In this document: piece by piece, positions 6,977 to 14,158 of the stretch
Numbering within the stretch: the stretch's first letter is position 1
Layout: every line of letters starts with the position of its first letter
DNA from: Planctomycetota bacterium
GTDB taxonomy: Bacteria > Planctomycetota > Phycisphaerae > Sedimentisphaerales > Anaerohalosphaeraceae
Direction: 5' to 3'
NCBI GenBank assembly: GCA_012519365.1
Contig: JAAYQH010000471.1
Location: 1 to 14,158, forward strand
Length of the DNA stretch: 14,158 nt
Position numbers and translations under genes: made by a program
The notes under the pieces: model-generated
Databases searched by the model: none
Told to the model about the DNA's origin: nothing
What the model saw: the letters and a program-made list of their open reading frames with translations, nothing else

Positions 6977-8112
6977 AGTCCCGATCTCCTTTTCTCGGCC
7001 GAATGTGAGACATCCCGCCAGATGGCTTCGGTGATCCGATGCATCTGCTCACGCTGCTGATGCATGGACTGAATCAGTTTCATTTGCGTCCGTGCTCGAT
7101 CCAGATTGTGCTCAAGACGAGCGATCTTGTAGTATACATCCCCGGCCAGATAGTCCGCCAGAAAACGAATCATCTGCTCAAACGTAATCAACTCGCCGGC
7201 AAAGGCCAAATACGTCTTCTCAGTGGGTGTGTAAAACGCCTCGGCCTCGACCGCGAACCCTCGCGCTATCGGCTCATACAGCGCCAGATCCAGATACACT
7301 TTCGACAAATCCCGCTCATCTTCAGCGGCCGGACACGTGGCCGTGCGAACCATATCCCCCACGTCATACAGGGACAGCCCCGGCATCACCGTATCCAAAT
7401 CAATCACGCAGACCCCTTTTTCGGTCACACGGTCAAACAGCACATTGTTGATCTTTGTGTCATTGTGTGTCACCCGAACAGGGATTTGGCCTTTTTTCTG
7501 CAGATTCACCAAAACACCGCAGATATCGGCGTGTTTCTGAACAAAGGCGATCTCCTCTTTGACCTGTGCGGCTCGATTGCAGGGGTCTTTTTCCAATACC
7601 TCCAGAAACGCCTCAAGGCGTTTGGGGGTATGATGAAAATCCGGAATCGTCTCATACAGCGGACCGCCCGGCAGGTCGCTGAGCATCTTTTGAAACGCCC
7701 CAAACATCCGTGCCGCTTCAAACGCCTGGGCAGGATTGTCCAGCATATCGTACGAAATCGTTCCCTCAATCCAATTGTACATTCGCCAGTAATTGCCCGC
7801 CGGACACTGATAGCATCCCGCCTTGTCCCGCGTACGGATAACACGAAGCTGTCGTGCCGCCAAGGTTGGGTTGTACTCGGCGGTTTTTCGATAAATATGC
7901 TCGGTGACTCGGATTACGTTGTCCATCAGGGCAACCGGATCCCGAAAAATCGTATGATTGATCCGCTGCAGAATATACTGGCAGGGCGAACCGTCCCGAG
8001 TTAGTCGAACCAAATAAGTATCATTGATATGGCCCCCGCCGAAAGGGTCTATCCCTTCAATTTGACCGGCCACCTCAAAGTGCTGGACGACGGATTTGAA
8101 ATTCTCATTCAT
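6961..8112 (-). CDS. nahK: N-acetylhexosamine 1-kinase
   Basis: Cytosolic kinase of the aminoglycoside-phosphotransferase fold that phosphorylates GlcNAc or GalNAc at the anomeric oxygen using ATP. It has 383 residues, slightly longer than the Bifidobacterium NahK/LnpB (about 359). Similarity to that enzyme is visible along the length: 'PFGGGHINDTYLV' (23-35, nucleotide loop), 'YILQRIN' (46-52), 'VTHNDTKINNVLFD' (214-227, catalytic Asp218), 'VIDLDTVMPG' (236-245, metal-binding Asp238/Asp240), 'EDERDLSKV' and 'IRFLADYLAGDVYY'. AAAGG lies eight bases before the ATG, and the gene starts 18 bases after GH20. In bifidobacteria this kinase serves the lacto-N-biose/galacto-N-biose pathway. Here its neighbours are exo-glycosidases, a nucleotidyltransferase and an epimerase, so it probably activates monosaccharides released by GH20 and GH109. 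Confidence 0.93.
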   Translation of the reverse strand: MNENFKSVVQHFEVAGQIEGIDPFGGGHINDTYLVRLTRDGSPCQYILQRINHTIFRDPVALMDNVIRVTEHIYRKTAEYNPTLAARQLRVIRTRDKAGCYQCPAGNYWRMYNWIEGTISYDMLDNPAQAFEAARMFGAFQKMLSDLPGGPLYETIPDFHHTPKRLEAFLEVLEKDPCNRAAQVKEEIAFVQKHADICGVLVNLQKKGQIPVRVTHNDTKINNVLFDRVTEKGVCVIDLDTVMPGLSLYDVGDMVRTATCPAAEDERDLSKVYLDLALYEPIARGFAVEAEAFYTPTEKTYLAFAGELITFEQMIRFLADYLAGDVYYKIARLEHNLDRARTQMKLIQSMHQQREQMHRITEAIWRDVSHSAEKRRSGLCASS

Positions 8113-8130
8113 CCTACAAACCTTTGCTGT

Positions 8131-10098
8131 TTACCTCTCTTTTGTTATGCTGATGACACCATTGGAATCCGTCCCACCGTCACTGCGAACAACCGCCCGA
8201 AGGCGATACGGCGCCTCGGGATTAAAATCTTTTTCGGGAACAATCAGCACATACGTATTGCGAAAATCGGAACTGCCTGTTCTGCCCTCGTGAATATCGG
8301 TCGCTACCACCGTATCGCCGCGTAAAAGCTGCACCTCGCGAATATCCAACCGGTGAGCCCCGTGCGTATAGGAAAAGACAACCTGATAGGCCCCGGGTTC
8401 TTTAATGAAACCGGTCAACTCCCACTCCATCGGTTTATAGGTCTGATCGGTTTGTCCGGACGACCAGCGACCGATCTCAATCCGCGGCGGATCCAACGGA
8501 CGATAATTGACATTCAAACGCGAAAGACGCTTGATATGGTCCGTCAAGCGGGCATAAAAATCGCCATAATCCTTTTTTTCCGCCGGCGTCCAGGCAATCT
8601 CTGCAAGCGCACAGCCGCGCGGAAATGCCATATACTCGTCATGTTCCGGCGTCGAAATATATTCAGCCCAAAGTTGTGCCTGTACTCCTATAATGTGCTT
8701 CTTCTGAGCATCCGTCAAAACGCTCGGTACCGGGTCATACCCATAGACCTTTTCCAGCGGAATAAAGCCCCCGATCGACAACGGTTCATTTTCAGGCCTT
8801 GCTTGATAATAATCAAAATAGAGATGAGTATTCGACGCCATCACCACATCATGGCCGGCGCGCGCAGCCTGAATGCCTCCATTTTCGCCGCGCCAACTCA
8901 TCACCGTTGCGTTCGGCGCCAATCCGCCTTCCAAAATCTCATCCCACCCGATAATCCGCCGACCATGGGCGTTCAGGTACTTCTCAATCCGGTGGACAAA
9001 GTAACTTTGCAGCTCATGCTCATCGGCCAATCCCTCTTTTTTAATTCGGGCCTGGCACTTGGGGCACGCTTTCCATCGTGTTTTGGGGCATTCATCTCCG
9101 CCGATATGAATATACTCACTGGGGAACAACTCCATCGTCTCAGCCAGCACATCCTCCAAAAACGCAAAGACCTGATCATTGCCGGCACAATACACATCGC
9201 TGAAAATGCCCCATCGGGTTTGCACCTCAAACGGCCCGCCAGTACAAGACAATTCAGAAAACGCCGCCAACACCGCCACGCAATGGCCGGGCATCTCGAT
9301 TTCGGGAACCACTGTAATAAACCGCTGCTGAGCATACGCCACAATTTCTCGAATCTCATCTTGGGTATAAAACCCGCCGTGCGGCGTCCCATCATACTGT
9401 TGCGTATTTCGCCCGATGACGGTCTCCTTACGCCACGACGAAATCTCGGTCAGTTCCGGATATTTCTTAATCTCAATCCGCCAGCCCTGATCGTTGTTCA
9501 GGTGCCAGTGGAAGGTATTCAACTTATGCAGCGCCAGCACATCGATAAACTTCTTGACAAATTCCTTCGGCATAAAATGACGCGCCGTATCCAGCATCAT
9601 CCCGCGCCACGCAAACCGTGGATAATCTTCAATGGTCACACACGGCACCGTCCATTTAACGCCGTCCACCTTTGATGTGCTCAATATCGCCGGCGGCAAA
9701 AGCTGCCGCAGGGTCTGCCCGCCGTAAAACAGTCCCGCCGGCGCCTTGGCCGTAATAACCACCTCGGTGGGCGTAACTTTCAGCCGGTACCCTTCTTGGC
9801 CCAATGCATCGAGTGAATCATCTATTTTCAAAACGATCCGATCCGATGCAGCCGTCACCCAGCGCCGTACGGGTAGCCGGTAGCCGGTGGCCGGTCGCAA
9901 CTGTGCCGCCAACCGCTGACCAACCGTCTCAGACAGATACTCCACTGCCAAAACCGTATCAGCGGTCATCACAAATTCCCCGGATTGCACCTCCGCCTTA
10001 ACCGGCTGAGGAATAATTGAAAGGGTCGATTGCCCGCTGCTCATGCTCGTCATTACCGTCACTGCCATAAGCAGTGCACCTATCCGTACGCCGTTCAT
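8131..10098 (-). CDS. Secreted beta-N-acetylhexosaminidase, GH20
   Basis: Exo-glycosidase releasing terminal beta-linked GlcNAc or GalNAc by substrate-assisted catalysis. It has 655 residues. Residues 1-23 form a Sec signal peptide (MNGVRIGALLMAVTVMTSMSSG) with no lipobox cysteine, so it should be periplasmic or secreted. An N-terminal GH20b domain (about 26-155) is followed by the TIM barrel (about 160-510), with 'WRGMMLDTARHF' (164-175), 'HWHLNNDQGWR' (197-207), 'VVPEIEMPGH' (263-272), the catalytic pair Asp335-Glu336 in 'HIGGDECPK', 'SWRG' (401-404) and Trp477/Glu479 in 'QAQLWAEY'. Cys337, 345 and 348 follow a 'CPKTRWKACPKC' pattern common in Bacteroidota-like GH20s. A further beta-rich region of about 110 residues at the C-terminus (545-655) ends in 'DGGTDSNGVI' and may aid glycan binding. 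GGAAGG lies six bases before the ATG. The gap to the upstream nucleotidyltransferase is 18 bases. Confidence 0.96.
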   Translation of the reverse strand: MNGVRIGALLMAVTVMTSMSSGQSTLSIIPQPVKAEVQSGEFVMTADTVLAVEYLSETVGQRLAAQLRPATGYRLPVRRWVTAASDRIVLKIDDSLDALGQEGYRLKVTPTEVVITAKAPAGLFYGGQTLRQLLPPAILSTSKVDGVKWTVPCVTIEDYPRFAWRGMMLDTARHFMPKEFVKKFIDVLALHKLNTFHWHLNNDQGWRIEIKKYPELTEISSWRKETVIGRNTQQYDGTPHGGFYTQDEIREIVAYAQQRFITVVPEIEMPGHCVAVLAAFSELSCTGGPFEVQTRWGIFSDVYCAGNDQVFAFLEDVLAETMELFPSEYIHIGGDECPKTRWKACPKCQARIKKEGLADEHELQSYFVHRIEKYLNAHGRRIIGWDEILEGGLAPNATVMSWRGENGGIQAARAGHDVVMASNTHLYFDYYQARPENEPLSIGGFIPLEKVYGYDPVPSVLTDAQKKHIIGVQAQLWAEYISTPEHDEYMAFPRGCALAEIAWTPAEKKDYGDFYARLTDHIKRLSRLNVNYRPLDPPRIEIGRWSSGQTDQTYKPMEWELTGFIKEPGAYQVVFSYTHGAHRLDIREVQLLRGDTVVATDIHEGRTGSSDFRNTYVLIVPEKDFNPEAPYRLRAVVRSDGGTDSNGVISITKER

Positions 10099-10116
10099 TA
10101 AAAACCTTCCTTTCTT

Positions 10117-11046
10117 TTACTTGGTCTTTACCTTCTGTGAATACAGACACTCAGGATACACGCCCTCTTTAATCAATTGGCGTATCTTGGCCTGAGCGAT
10201 GGCCTGATCTTCCCGATAAGTTATGCCGAACCAACTGTCATGGGTTTTGAGGATTTTTACCTTTTTTCGCCCCGACCGGATAAGGGTGTCTATCGCCGTG
10301 GGCAGATAAAACTCGCGTTTGGGGTCAGTGCCGTACTGACGCAGATAGGTATCAAATTGCGGCTGTAAAAACTCAAAAAAGTCCGCTCCCAGCCCCCATA
10401 AGTTCATCGAAACATACTCCAGGCCCGTCAATCGATGCGTCCGGCCTGCTTCGTCCACAAACATCGCCCCGCCGTTGTCTTTTCGAATACCGGTGCATTC
10501 CTGGATGGAGATCAAAAACATCTGCTCGTCATGGCGGCAAAGCCCCCGCGAAACCGCCCCGTACTCCGAAAGGGTATTGCGCAGAAGATAACCCACCATG
10601 GCGTAATCTTCCGTTGTGCCGTCAGCCATTTTGTCCAGGTGCGAGGCGATAAGGCGATAGGCCTGGACCCCATAGTAATCATCGGCGTTGATCACGGCAA
10701 ACGGTTCGTCAATCAGATCCTTGGCCACAAGAATCGCATGCCCCGTCCCCCACGGCTTTTCCCGATCTGCCGGCAACGGATAGCCGTTCAGGCACGAATC
10801 CAGTTCCTGATACGCATACACCGTTTCCACACAATTTTCAAATTTATGCCCGAGTTTTTCCCGAAACGCCTCTTCAAAATAATGACGGATGACAAACACA
10901 ATCTTGTTAAAACCCGCCCGCAGTGCATCATAAATGGAATACTCAATGATGATCTCGCCGTTCGGGCCGACCGGAGCGATTTGTTTGAGCCCCCCGAAAC
11001 GACTTCCCATACCGGCGGCGATGATGAGCAATGTTTTTTTCTTCAC
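10117..11046 (-). CDS. Sugar-1-phosphate nucleotidyltransferase, probably UDP-N-acetylhexosamine forming
   Basis: Cytosolic NTP-transferase (GT-A-like Rossmann fold) of 309 residues. The signature 'AAGMGSRFGGLKQIAPVG' spans 10-27 (the family's GxGxRxxxxxK loop for NTP), 'WGTGHA' is at 99-104, and 'NADDYYG' at 120-126 holds the metal-binding Asp. It would join a sugar-1-phosphate to UTP, releasing pyrophosphate. Lying in a block with nahK and a 4-epimerase, the likely substrates are GlcNAc-1-P and/or GalNAc-1-P; this is inferred from position. In the bifidobacterial pathway this step is done by a UDP-glucose:hexose-1-P exchanger, so using a pyrophosphorylase-type enzyme would be a different design. 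The start is a GTG with AGGA nine bases upstream and no better ATG near. The gene begins 14 bases after the NagB/PIG-L gene. Base (uracil or thymine) and sugar specificity are not readable by eye. Confidence 0.88.
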   Translation of the reverse strand: MKKKTLLIIAAGMGSRFGGLKQIAPVGPNGEIIIEYSIYDALRAGFNKIVFVIRHYFEEAFREKLGHKFENCVETVYAYQELDSCLNGYPLPADREKPWGTGHAILVAKDLIDEPFAVINADDYYGVQAYRLIASHLDKMADGTTEDYAMVGYLLRNTLSEYGAVSRGLCRHDEQMFLISIQECTGIRKDNGGAMFVDEAGRTHRLTGLEYVSMNLWGLGADFFEFLQPQFDTYLRQYGTDPKREFYLPTAIDTLIRSGRKKVKILKTHDSWFGITYREDQAIAQAKIRQLIKEGVYPECLYSQKVKTK

Positions 11047-11060
11047 AACAATATATCCTG

Positions 11061-13433
11061 TTATTCAAACTCTTCGATCGATTTGCGAAGCGTCCTGCAC
11101 GACTGATAAAATTCTTCCAGCTCCATTTCTTTGAGAAATACAAACCCGCGTGTCGCACGAATCAGCGGACTTTTGTGATTGTAAAACCATTCCCTCCCCA
11201 GGCAGGTCTTCAGCACCTGATATTGCTGCACCTGAATACGCTGAGCCAGTTCCGAGAACGGTCCGTCATGTTCGTAACTGGGAAAGGACGCCTCTTTCTG
11301 GCTGAGAAACGCGTTCTCAAACGATTGCTGCATCACCGAAAACATATTCAAGCTCACCGGCACAAACACATTTGCCTCAGACGGCTCGAATCGATACCAC
11401 ACATTGCGATACCCCCAAATGCGAATATCATCACGTTTGGTCTTCTGCTGATAGACCCGCATCGCCCCGGCGACAGCCTGCAGCACCTTATAATGCGTAT
11501 CCGGCCCGCTGGCTTCCGGATCCATCGCCACGGTTACCACATCCGGATGGATGCGCTCCAGCTGCTCCACAATCGGCAAGATGTCGCGTTTGCGGGTCGG
11601 CTGCGGCGTAAACACATCGCCCGTATAAAAACCCAGCCGCAGATGAATCACATTGTCACAGTTCCAGCCGTAATACCCCCACAGGCACTCCACTTCCCAC
11701 TCCCGGCACATCCCCTTAAGCTGCTGAATCGGCTTGGGGTCCTGCTTGCCGGGGTACTGCGTTCTGAAATAATCCAGCAGTGCCTCAAGGGTCTTGGTTA
11801 CCTTGTCGTGCTTTTTCTGCCCGTACACCGCATATACATTCCGCAAAAATCGCCGCGCGCACCCTTCATCTTTCATCTCCGGGTTGTCGGCGGCCACCCC
11901 ATCCAGATATTGCCACACATCACGATTTCGAGCCATCCGGTTGTCCGGATCAAAATACCCCTCCCGACGCAGGGCCGAGAAGACGGGCGAATGATAAAAC
12001 CGCTGAAGGTTGGTAACCTGCCATTCCATGAACCGGTTGGTCACCGAGGTAAAACCGCTGGTCAGCGTCATAAAATGATGGCGATTGCTGGGCTTTCGAA
12101 AATGACGCACCAAATGAGCGAAATACCCCAGCATAATATCATCATGATGCGGCTCTGTATGCAGAAAACAGGTATTTTCGAGCACATCAATACCTTTTTT
12201 GATCTTGGCCTCAAGATTCTCTTGCACCTGCCGTGCCAATTGCGCAGGGGTTTGTTTTTCTTTCCGCAACACTTCTTTGGCAAATCGGTCATTCTCAAAA
12301 TCAGTGGCCGTTAAACGTGTCAACCGCTTTCTTCGAAGAACCGACAGATCAACCAGGTATTTTTCAATATGCGCGTCACTGAGCTTTCGCTGACCGCGCA
12401 ACGCATCATAGCGCCGTTCGACAAGTCCTTTGGCCGCCCCTTCGGTCAGGTAAAAACGTGTCCCGGGCAAGACCTGCAGGGCTGTGGCCGGATAGCGAAC
12501 ATCCCTGTCTGATTGAATCGCGTTGGCCACGACATCCGCCTTCGATTCGCCGGCTGCCATAATAATCGCTGTGCATGCGGGGTTTCGGGTGATTGTTTTC
12601 AGACCGATGGTAATCACATGCGAGCGGCGAGCGATTTCAATCCCGCCCAAATCTGAAGCCGCCGCAGCCTGCGTTTCATAATTGATCGGGCACAGGCGAG
12701 TGGTAGAATGATGATCCGACCCGCTGATATTAAACCCGATATGACCATCCGGACCGATACCGCCCAAAAAGAAGCCGATACCGCCCAACTTGGCAATGCG
12801 ATCCTCGTAATCCATACACCACTGGTCGACACGTTCCAGCACGGCCTTCTGCTCACGCTCCAGATTGGTTTTCGGATGCCGATACCGCAAAGTCAGATCC
12901 ACCCGTTTATCCGGCCAGACGCTCTGGAGCGTCTGATTGGCCGACAATCCGATTTTGCAAGGGTCAATCAACAATGCCTTTTTCGGATCCAGTCCAAACC
13001 CTTTGAGATAATACGTCTTGACGTAATAACAAAAACTGTTGGTCTGAGCCGAATTGATCGGATAGAATTCATCAATCTGGACAAAATAAAGGCTCTTCAT
13101 ATCCGGTTTGACGGCCGGGTCTATGCCCCAGTCGGCCAACAGCTTTTCGGTCTCGGGCTTTTGCCACGTCCGCAGCAGGTGCTTGACCCACTTGATAAAA
13201 TACTCCGGCGTCTTGCCCGTCGGCAGCGAAATCACCCCGCCCGGATGGCCCTGCACCCACTCCAGAAAACGCAGCGCCGTGACCTGTCCCAACATGGGAA
13301 AACTGTTGACCACCAATGATGCCATTTTCTCCGTCGGCGGATAGAGAATGTCATAGGCCGACGCGGCTAATGCCTTCTTTTCCACCGGAGACAATCGAAG
13401 CAGTCCCTTTGATTTGGTTTTTTCTGTATCCAT
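11061..13433 (-). CDS. NagB-like domain fused to PIG-L/LmbE deacetylase domain
   Basis: A cytosolic two-domain protein of 790 residues from the ATG at 13433; the frame could extend four codons to a TTG at 13445, but that has no ribosome site. Residues about 20-340 are a glucosamine-6-phosphate isomerase/deaminase (NagB) fold: 'LPTGKTP' (70-76), Asp121-Glu122 in 'QIDEFYPI', 'GGIGPDGHIGFN' (224-235, Asp229 and His231), and Lys298 in 'GESK'. The NagB Glu that follows 'AFN' (Glu148 in E. coli) is Ile236 here. Residues about 420-790 hold a PIG-L deacetylase: 'EPHHDDIMLG' (427-436), where His429, Asp431 and Asp432 fit the HPDD zinc/base motif, and His647 in 'DTHYKV' fits the third zinc ligand. Similar fusions are known in Bacteroides as 'glucosamine-6-phosphate deaminase-like' proteins. 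The likely job is deacetylation, and perhaps deamination, of amino sugars; this is inferred. It starts 21 bases after the GH109 gene. Confidence 0.92.
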   Translation of the reverse strand: MDTEKTKSKGLLRLSPVEKKALAASAYDILYPPTEKMASLVVNSFPMLGQVTALRFLEWVQGHPGGVISLPTGKTPEYFIKWVKHLLRTWQKPETEKLLADWGIDPAVKPDMKSLYFVQIDEFYPINSAQTNSFCYYVKTYYLKGFGLDPKKALLIDPCKIGLSANQTLQSVWPDKRVDLTLRYRHPKTNLEREQKAVLERVDQWCMDYEDRIAKLGGIGFFLGGIGPDGHIGFNISGSDHHSTTRLCPINYETQAAAASDLGGIEIARRSHVITIGLKTITRNPACTAIIMAAGESKADVVANAIQSDRDVRYPATALQVLPGTRFYLTEGAAKGLVERRYDALRGQRKLSDAHIEKYLVDLSVLRRKRLTRLTATDFENDRFAKEVLRKEKQTPAQLARQVQENLEAKIKKGIDVLENTCFLHTEPHHDDIMLGYFAHLVRHFRKPSNRHHFMTLTSGFTSVTNRFMEWQVTNLQRFYHSPVFSALRREGYFDPDNRMARNRDVWQYLDGVAADNPEMKDEGCARRFLRNVYAVYGQKKHDKVTKTLEALLDYFRTQYPGKQDPKPIQQLKGMCREWEVECLWGYYGWNCDNVIHLRLGFYTGDVFTPQPTRKRDILPIVEQLERIHPDVVTVAMDPEASGPDTHYKVLQAVAGAMRVYQQKTKRDDIRIWGYRNVWYRFEPSEANVFVPVSLNMFSVMQQSFENAFLSQKEASFPSYEHDGPFSELAQRIQVQQYQVLKTCLGREWFYNHKSPLIRATRGFVFLKEMELEEFYQSCRTLRKSIEEFE

Positions 13434-13454
13434 ACCGTCCAGCAATCAATAAGG

Positions 13455-14158
13455 TTAATAGACTGTATCCACACCCAGCGGACGTGGTGTTTTCCATGCG
13501 CCCTGCGTGAAATCCGGAAACTTGACCGGCTCGCCGTTTCGCGCGACCGACTTTTCGCTAAGCGGAAAGACCGCATTCCACAGCGCCGAGTCATATACAT
13601 TAATATCCGGCTGAATCCCTTTGCGCAGCGCCTGAATTAGCCGATAATCTTCAATATAATCCATCCCGCCATGGCCGGCACCGGCGGCATCCTCTTTCAA
13701 TTTCCTCCAGATGGGATGCTCAAACTCCTCAAAATAATCTTCCAGTTTTTCCCATTGGTGAGGTGCGCTTCGCCCCTCAATATGCACCCGTTGATCGGGG
13801 TACTTGCGGGCAAGCCCTTTGGTCCCCTGCACCAGAAAATCGCGACTATAGGGGCGCGGCAGATTGGTATCGTGTTTGCAAATGATGGTTTTGCCTTTTT
13901 TAGTGCGAATCAGACACGTATTGACATCTCCCAAGGCAAATTTCTGATTGACCCACTGGCTGTCGGGATAATGCTCACGGGCATATTCATTCAGCCCTCG
14001 ACTCATGCTGCTAAACGATACCATATAATCCAGTGTATCGCCGCTGTTAATCCCCATACACCATGACATCGGCCCAATCCCGTGCTGAGGGTACAGATTG
14101 CCGTTGTGTTGGATGGAATACTGAAGACGCCACATCTTGTAATAATACGTCGGCGACA
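13455..14158 (-). CDS. GH109-type alpha-N-acetylgalactosaminidase, C-terminal part
   Basis: The frame is open to the window edge; only the last 233 complete codons are seen, ending at a TAA. The N-terminal Rossmann domain, and any signal peptide, lie outside. The visible part is the C-terminal half of a Gfo/Idh/MocA-fold protein with the hallmarks of glycoside hydrolase family 109: 'NLYPQHGIGPMSWCM' (the Tyr and His of Y-P-x-H are active-site positions in the characterised family enzyme), 'DYMVSFSS', 'PRPYSRDFLVQGTKG', 'HPIWRKL', 'GHGGMDY', 'DINVYDSALW', 'PLSEKSVA' and 'FPDFTQGAW'. GH109 enzymes use tightly bound NAD+ in a transient oxidation to cleave terminal alpha-linked GalNAc, as on blood-group A or mucin O-glycans. 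An ordinary oxidoreductase is less likely given these motifs. It is the most upstream gene seen, so the operon's main promoter is probably beyond the window. Confidence 0.88.
   Translation of the reverse strand, partial: SPTYYYKMWRLQYSIQHNGNLYPQHGIGPMSWCMGINSGDTLDYMVSFSSMSRGLNEYAREHYPDSQWVNQKFALGDVNTCLIRTKKGKTIICKHDTNLPRPYSRDFLVQGTKGLARKYPDQRVHIEGRSAPHQWEKLEDYFEEFEHPIWRKLKEDAAGAGHGGMDYIEDYRLIQALRKGIQPDINVYDSALWNAVFPLSEKSVARNGEPVKFPDFTQGAWKTPRPLGVDTVY

Noticed and set aside
7039..8004. 321-codon open frame on the plus strand
   Set aside because: It is antisense to nahK, which matches its family along the full length. The shadow protein has no recognisable features.
8353..9675. 440-codon open frame on the plus strand
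   Set aside because: It lies wholly antisense to the GH20 gene, whose motifs and ribosome site are clear. Its translation is rich in Arg, His, Pro and Ile with no recognisable domain.
11031..12314. 427-codon open frame on the plus strand
   Set aside because: It is antisense to the NagB/PIG-L fusion, including the zinc motif region. It has no domain and unnatural composition; long shadow frames are expected at this base composition.
11061..13433. NagB-like half as 6-phosphogluconolactonase
   Set aside because: Both share the 'GxGxDGHxxxxF' loop, but 'QIDEF', 'GHIGFN', 'GESK' and the amino-sugar neighbours fit the NagB side better. It is not fully excluded.
13434..13445. TTG start four codons before the chosen ATG of the NagB/PIG-L gene
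   Set aside because: No ribosome site stands before the TTG, and the extra residues add nothing to the domain.
1..14158. tRNA, rRNA, CRISPR array, insertion sequence or phage genes
   Set aside because: No repeat-spacer pattern, transposase, terminal inverted repeats or RNA-gene structure was recognised on either strand.

Overview
The window is one dense, single-direction gene block: every convincing gene lies on the minus strand, so transcription runs from position 14158 towards position 1. Base composition is near 50% GC, with Shine-Dalgarno-type ribosome sites and very short gaps. The gene types are an NAD-dependent GH109 glycosidase, sodium:solute symporters of the 'RPGGPGW' type, cytosolic CBM9-like proteins and NagB/PIG-L fusions. 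Together they suggest a glycan-degrading bacterium of the PVC group (Planctomycetota, perhaps Phycisphaerae) or possibly Bacteroidota. This placement is an inference from gene content; there is no rRNA or marker gene.

Layout in transcription order: (1) 14158-13455, C-terminal part of a GH109-type alpha-N-acetylgalactosaminidase, cut by the window edge. (2) 13433-11061, a NagB-like domain fused to a PIG-L/LmbE deacetylase domain. (3) 11046-10117, sugar-1-phosphate nucleotidyltransferase. (4) 10098-8131, secreted GH20 beta-N-acetylhexosaminidase. (5) 8112-6961, N-acetylhexosamine 1-kinase (nahK), whose end overlaps (6) 6976-6056, a nucleotide-sugar 4-epimerase. (7) 6027-3739, sodium:solute symporter with a large coiled-coil insertion. 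(8) about 3653-2934, a CBM9-like protein without a signal peptide. (9) 2844-1819 tdh and (10) 1796-606 kbl, the two-step threonine to glycine + acetyl-CoA pathway, with a plausible promoter of their own. (11) 446-1, the start of a secreted protein whose N-terminus resembles a reprolysin (M12B) propeptide, after a structured 159-base leader.

How they may work together (inference): two exo-glycosidases release GalNAc (alpha) and GlcNAc/GalNAc (beta). The symporter would import sugars. NahK, the nucleotidyltransferase and the epimerase would convert free N-acetylhexosamines to sugar-1-phosphates and UDP-sugars and interconvert the GalNAc and GlcNAc forms. The NagB/PIG-L fusion would handle deacetylation and perhaps deamination. 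In mucin-type glycoproteins GalNAc is alpha-linked to Thr/Ser, so threonine-degrading enzymes and a possible secreted metallopeptidase in the same block make sense as a combined O-glycoprotein sugar-plus-peptide utilisation locus. No transcription factor, SusC/SusD pair, GH112 phosphorylase, NagA, tRNA, mobile element or CRISPR array was seen. No gene-free stretch exceeds 300 bases.
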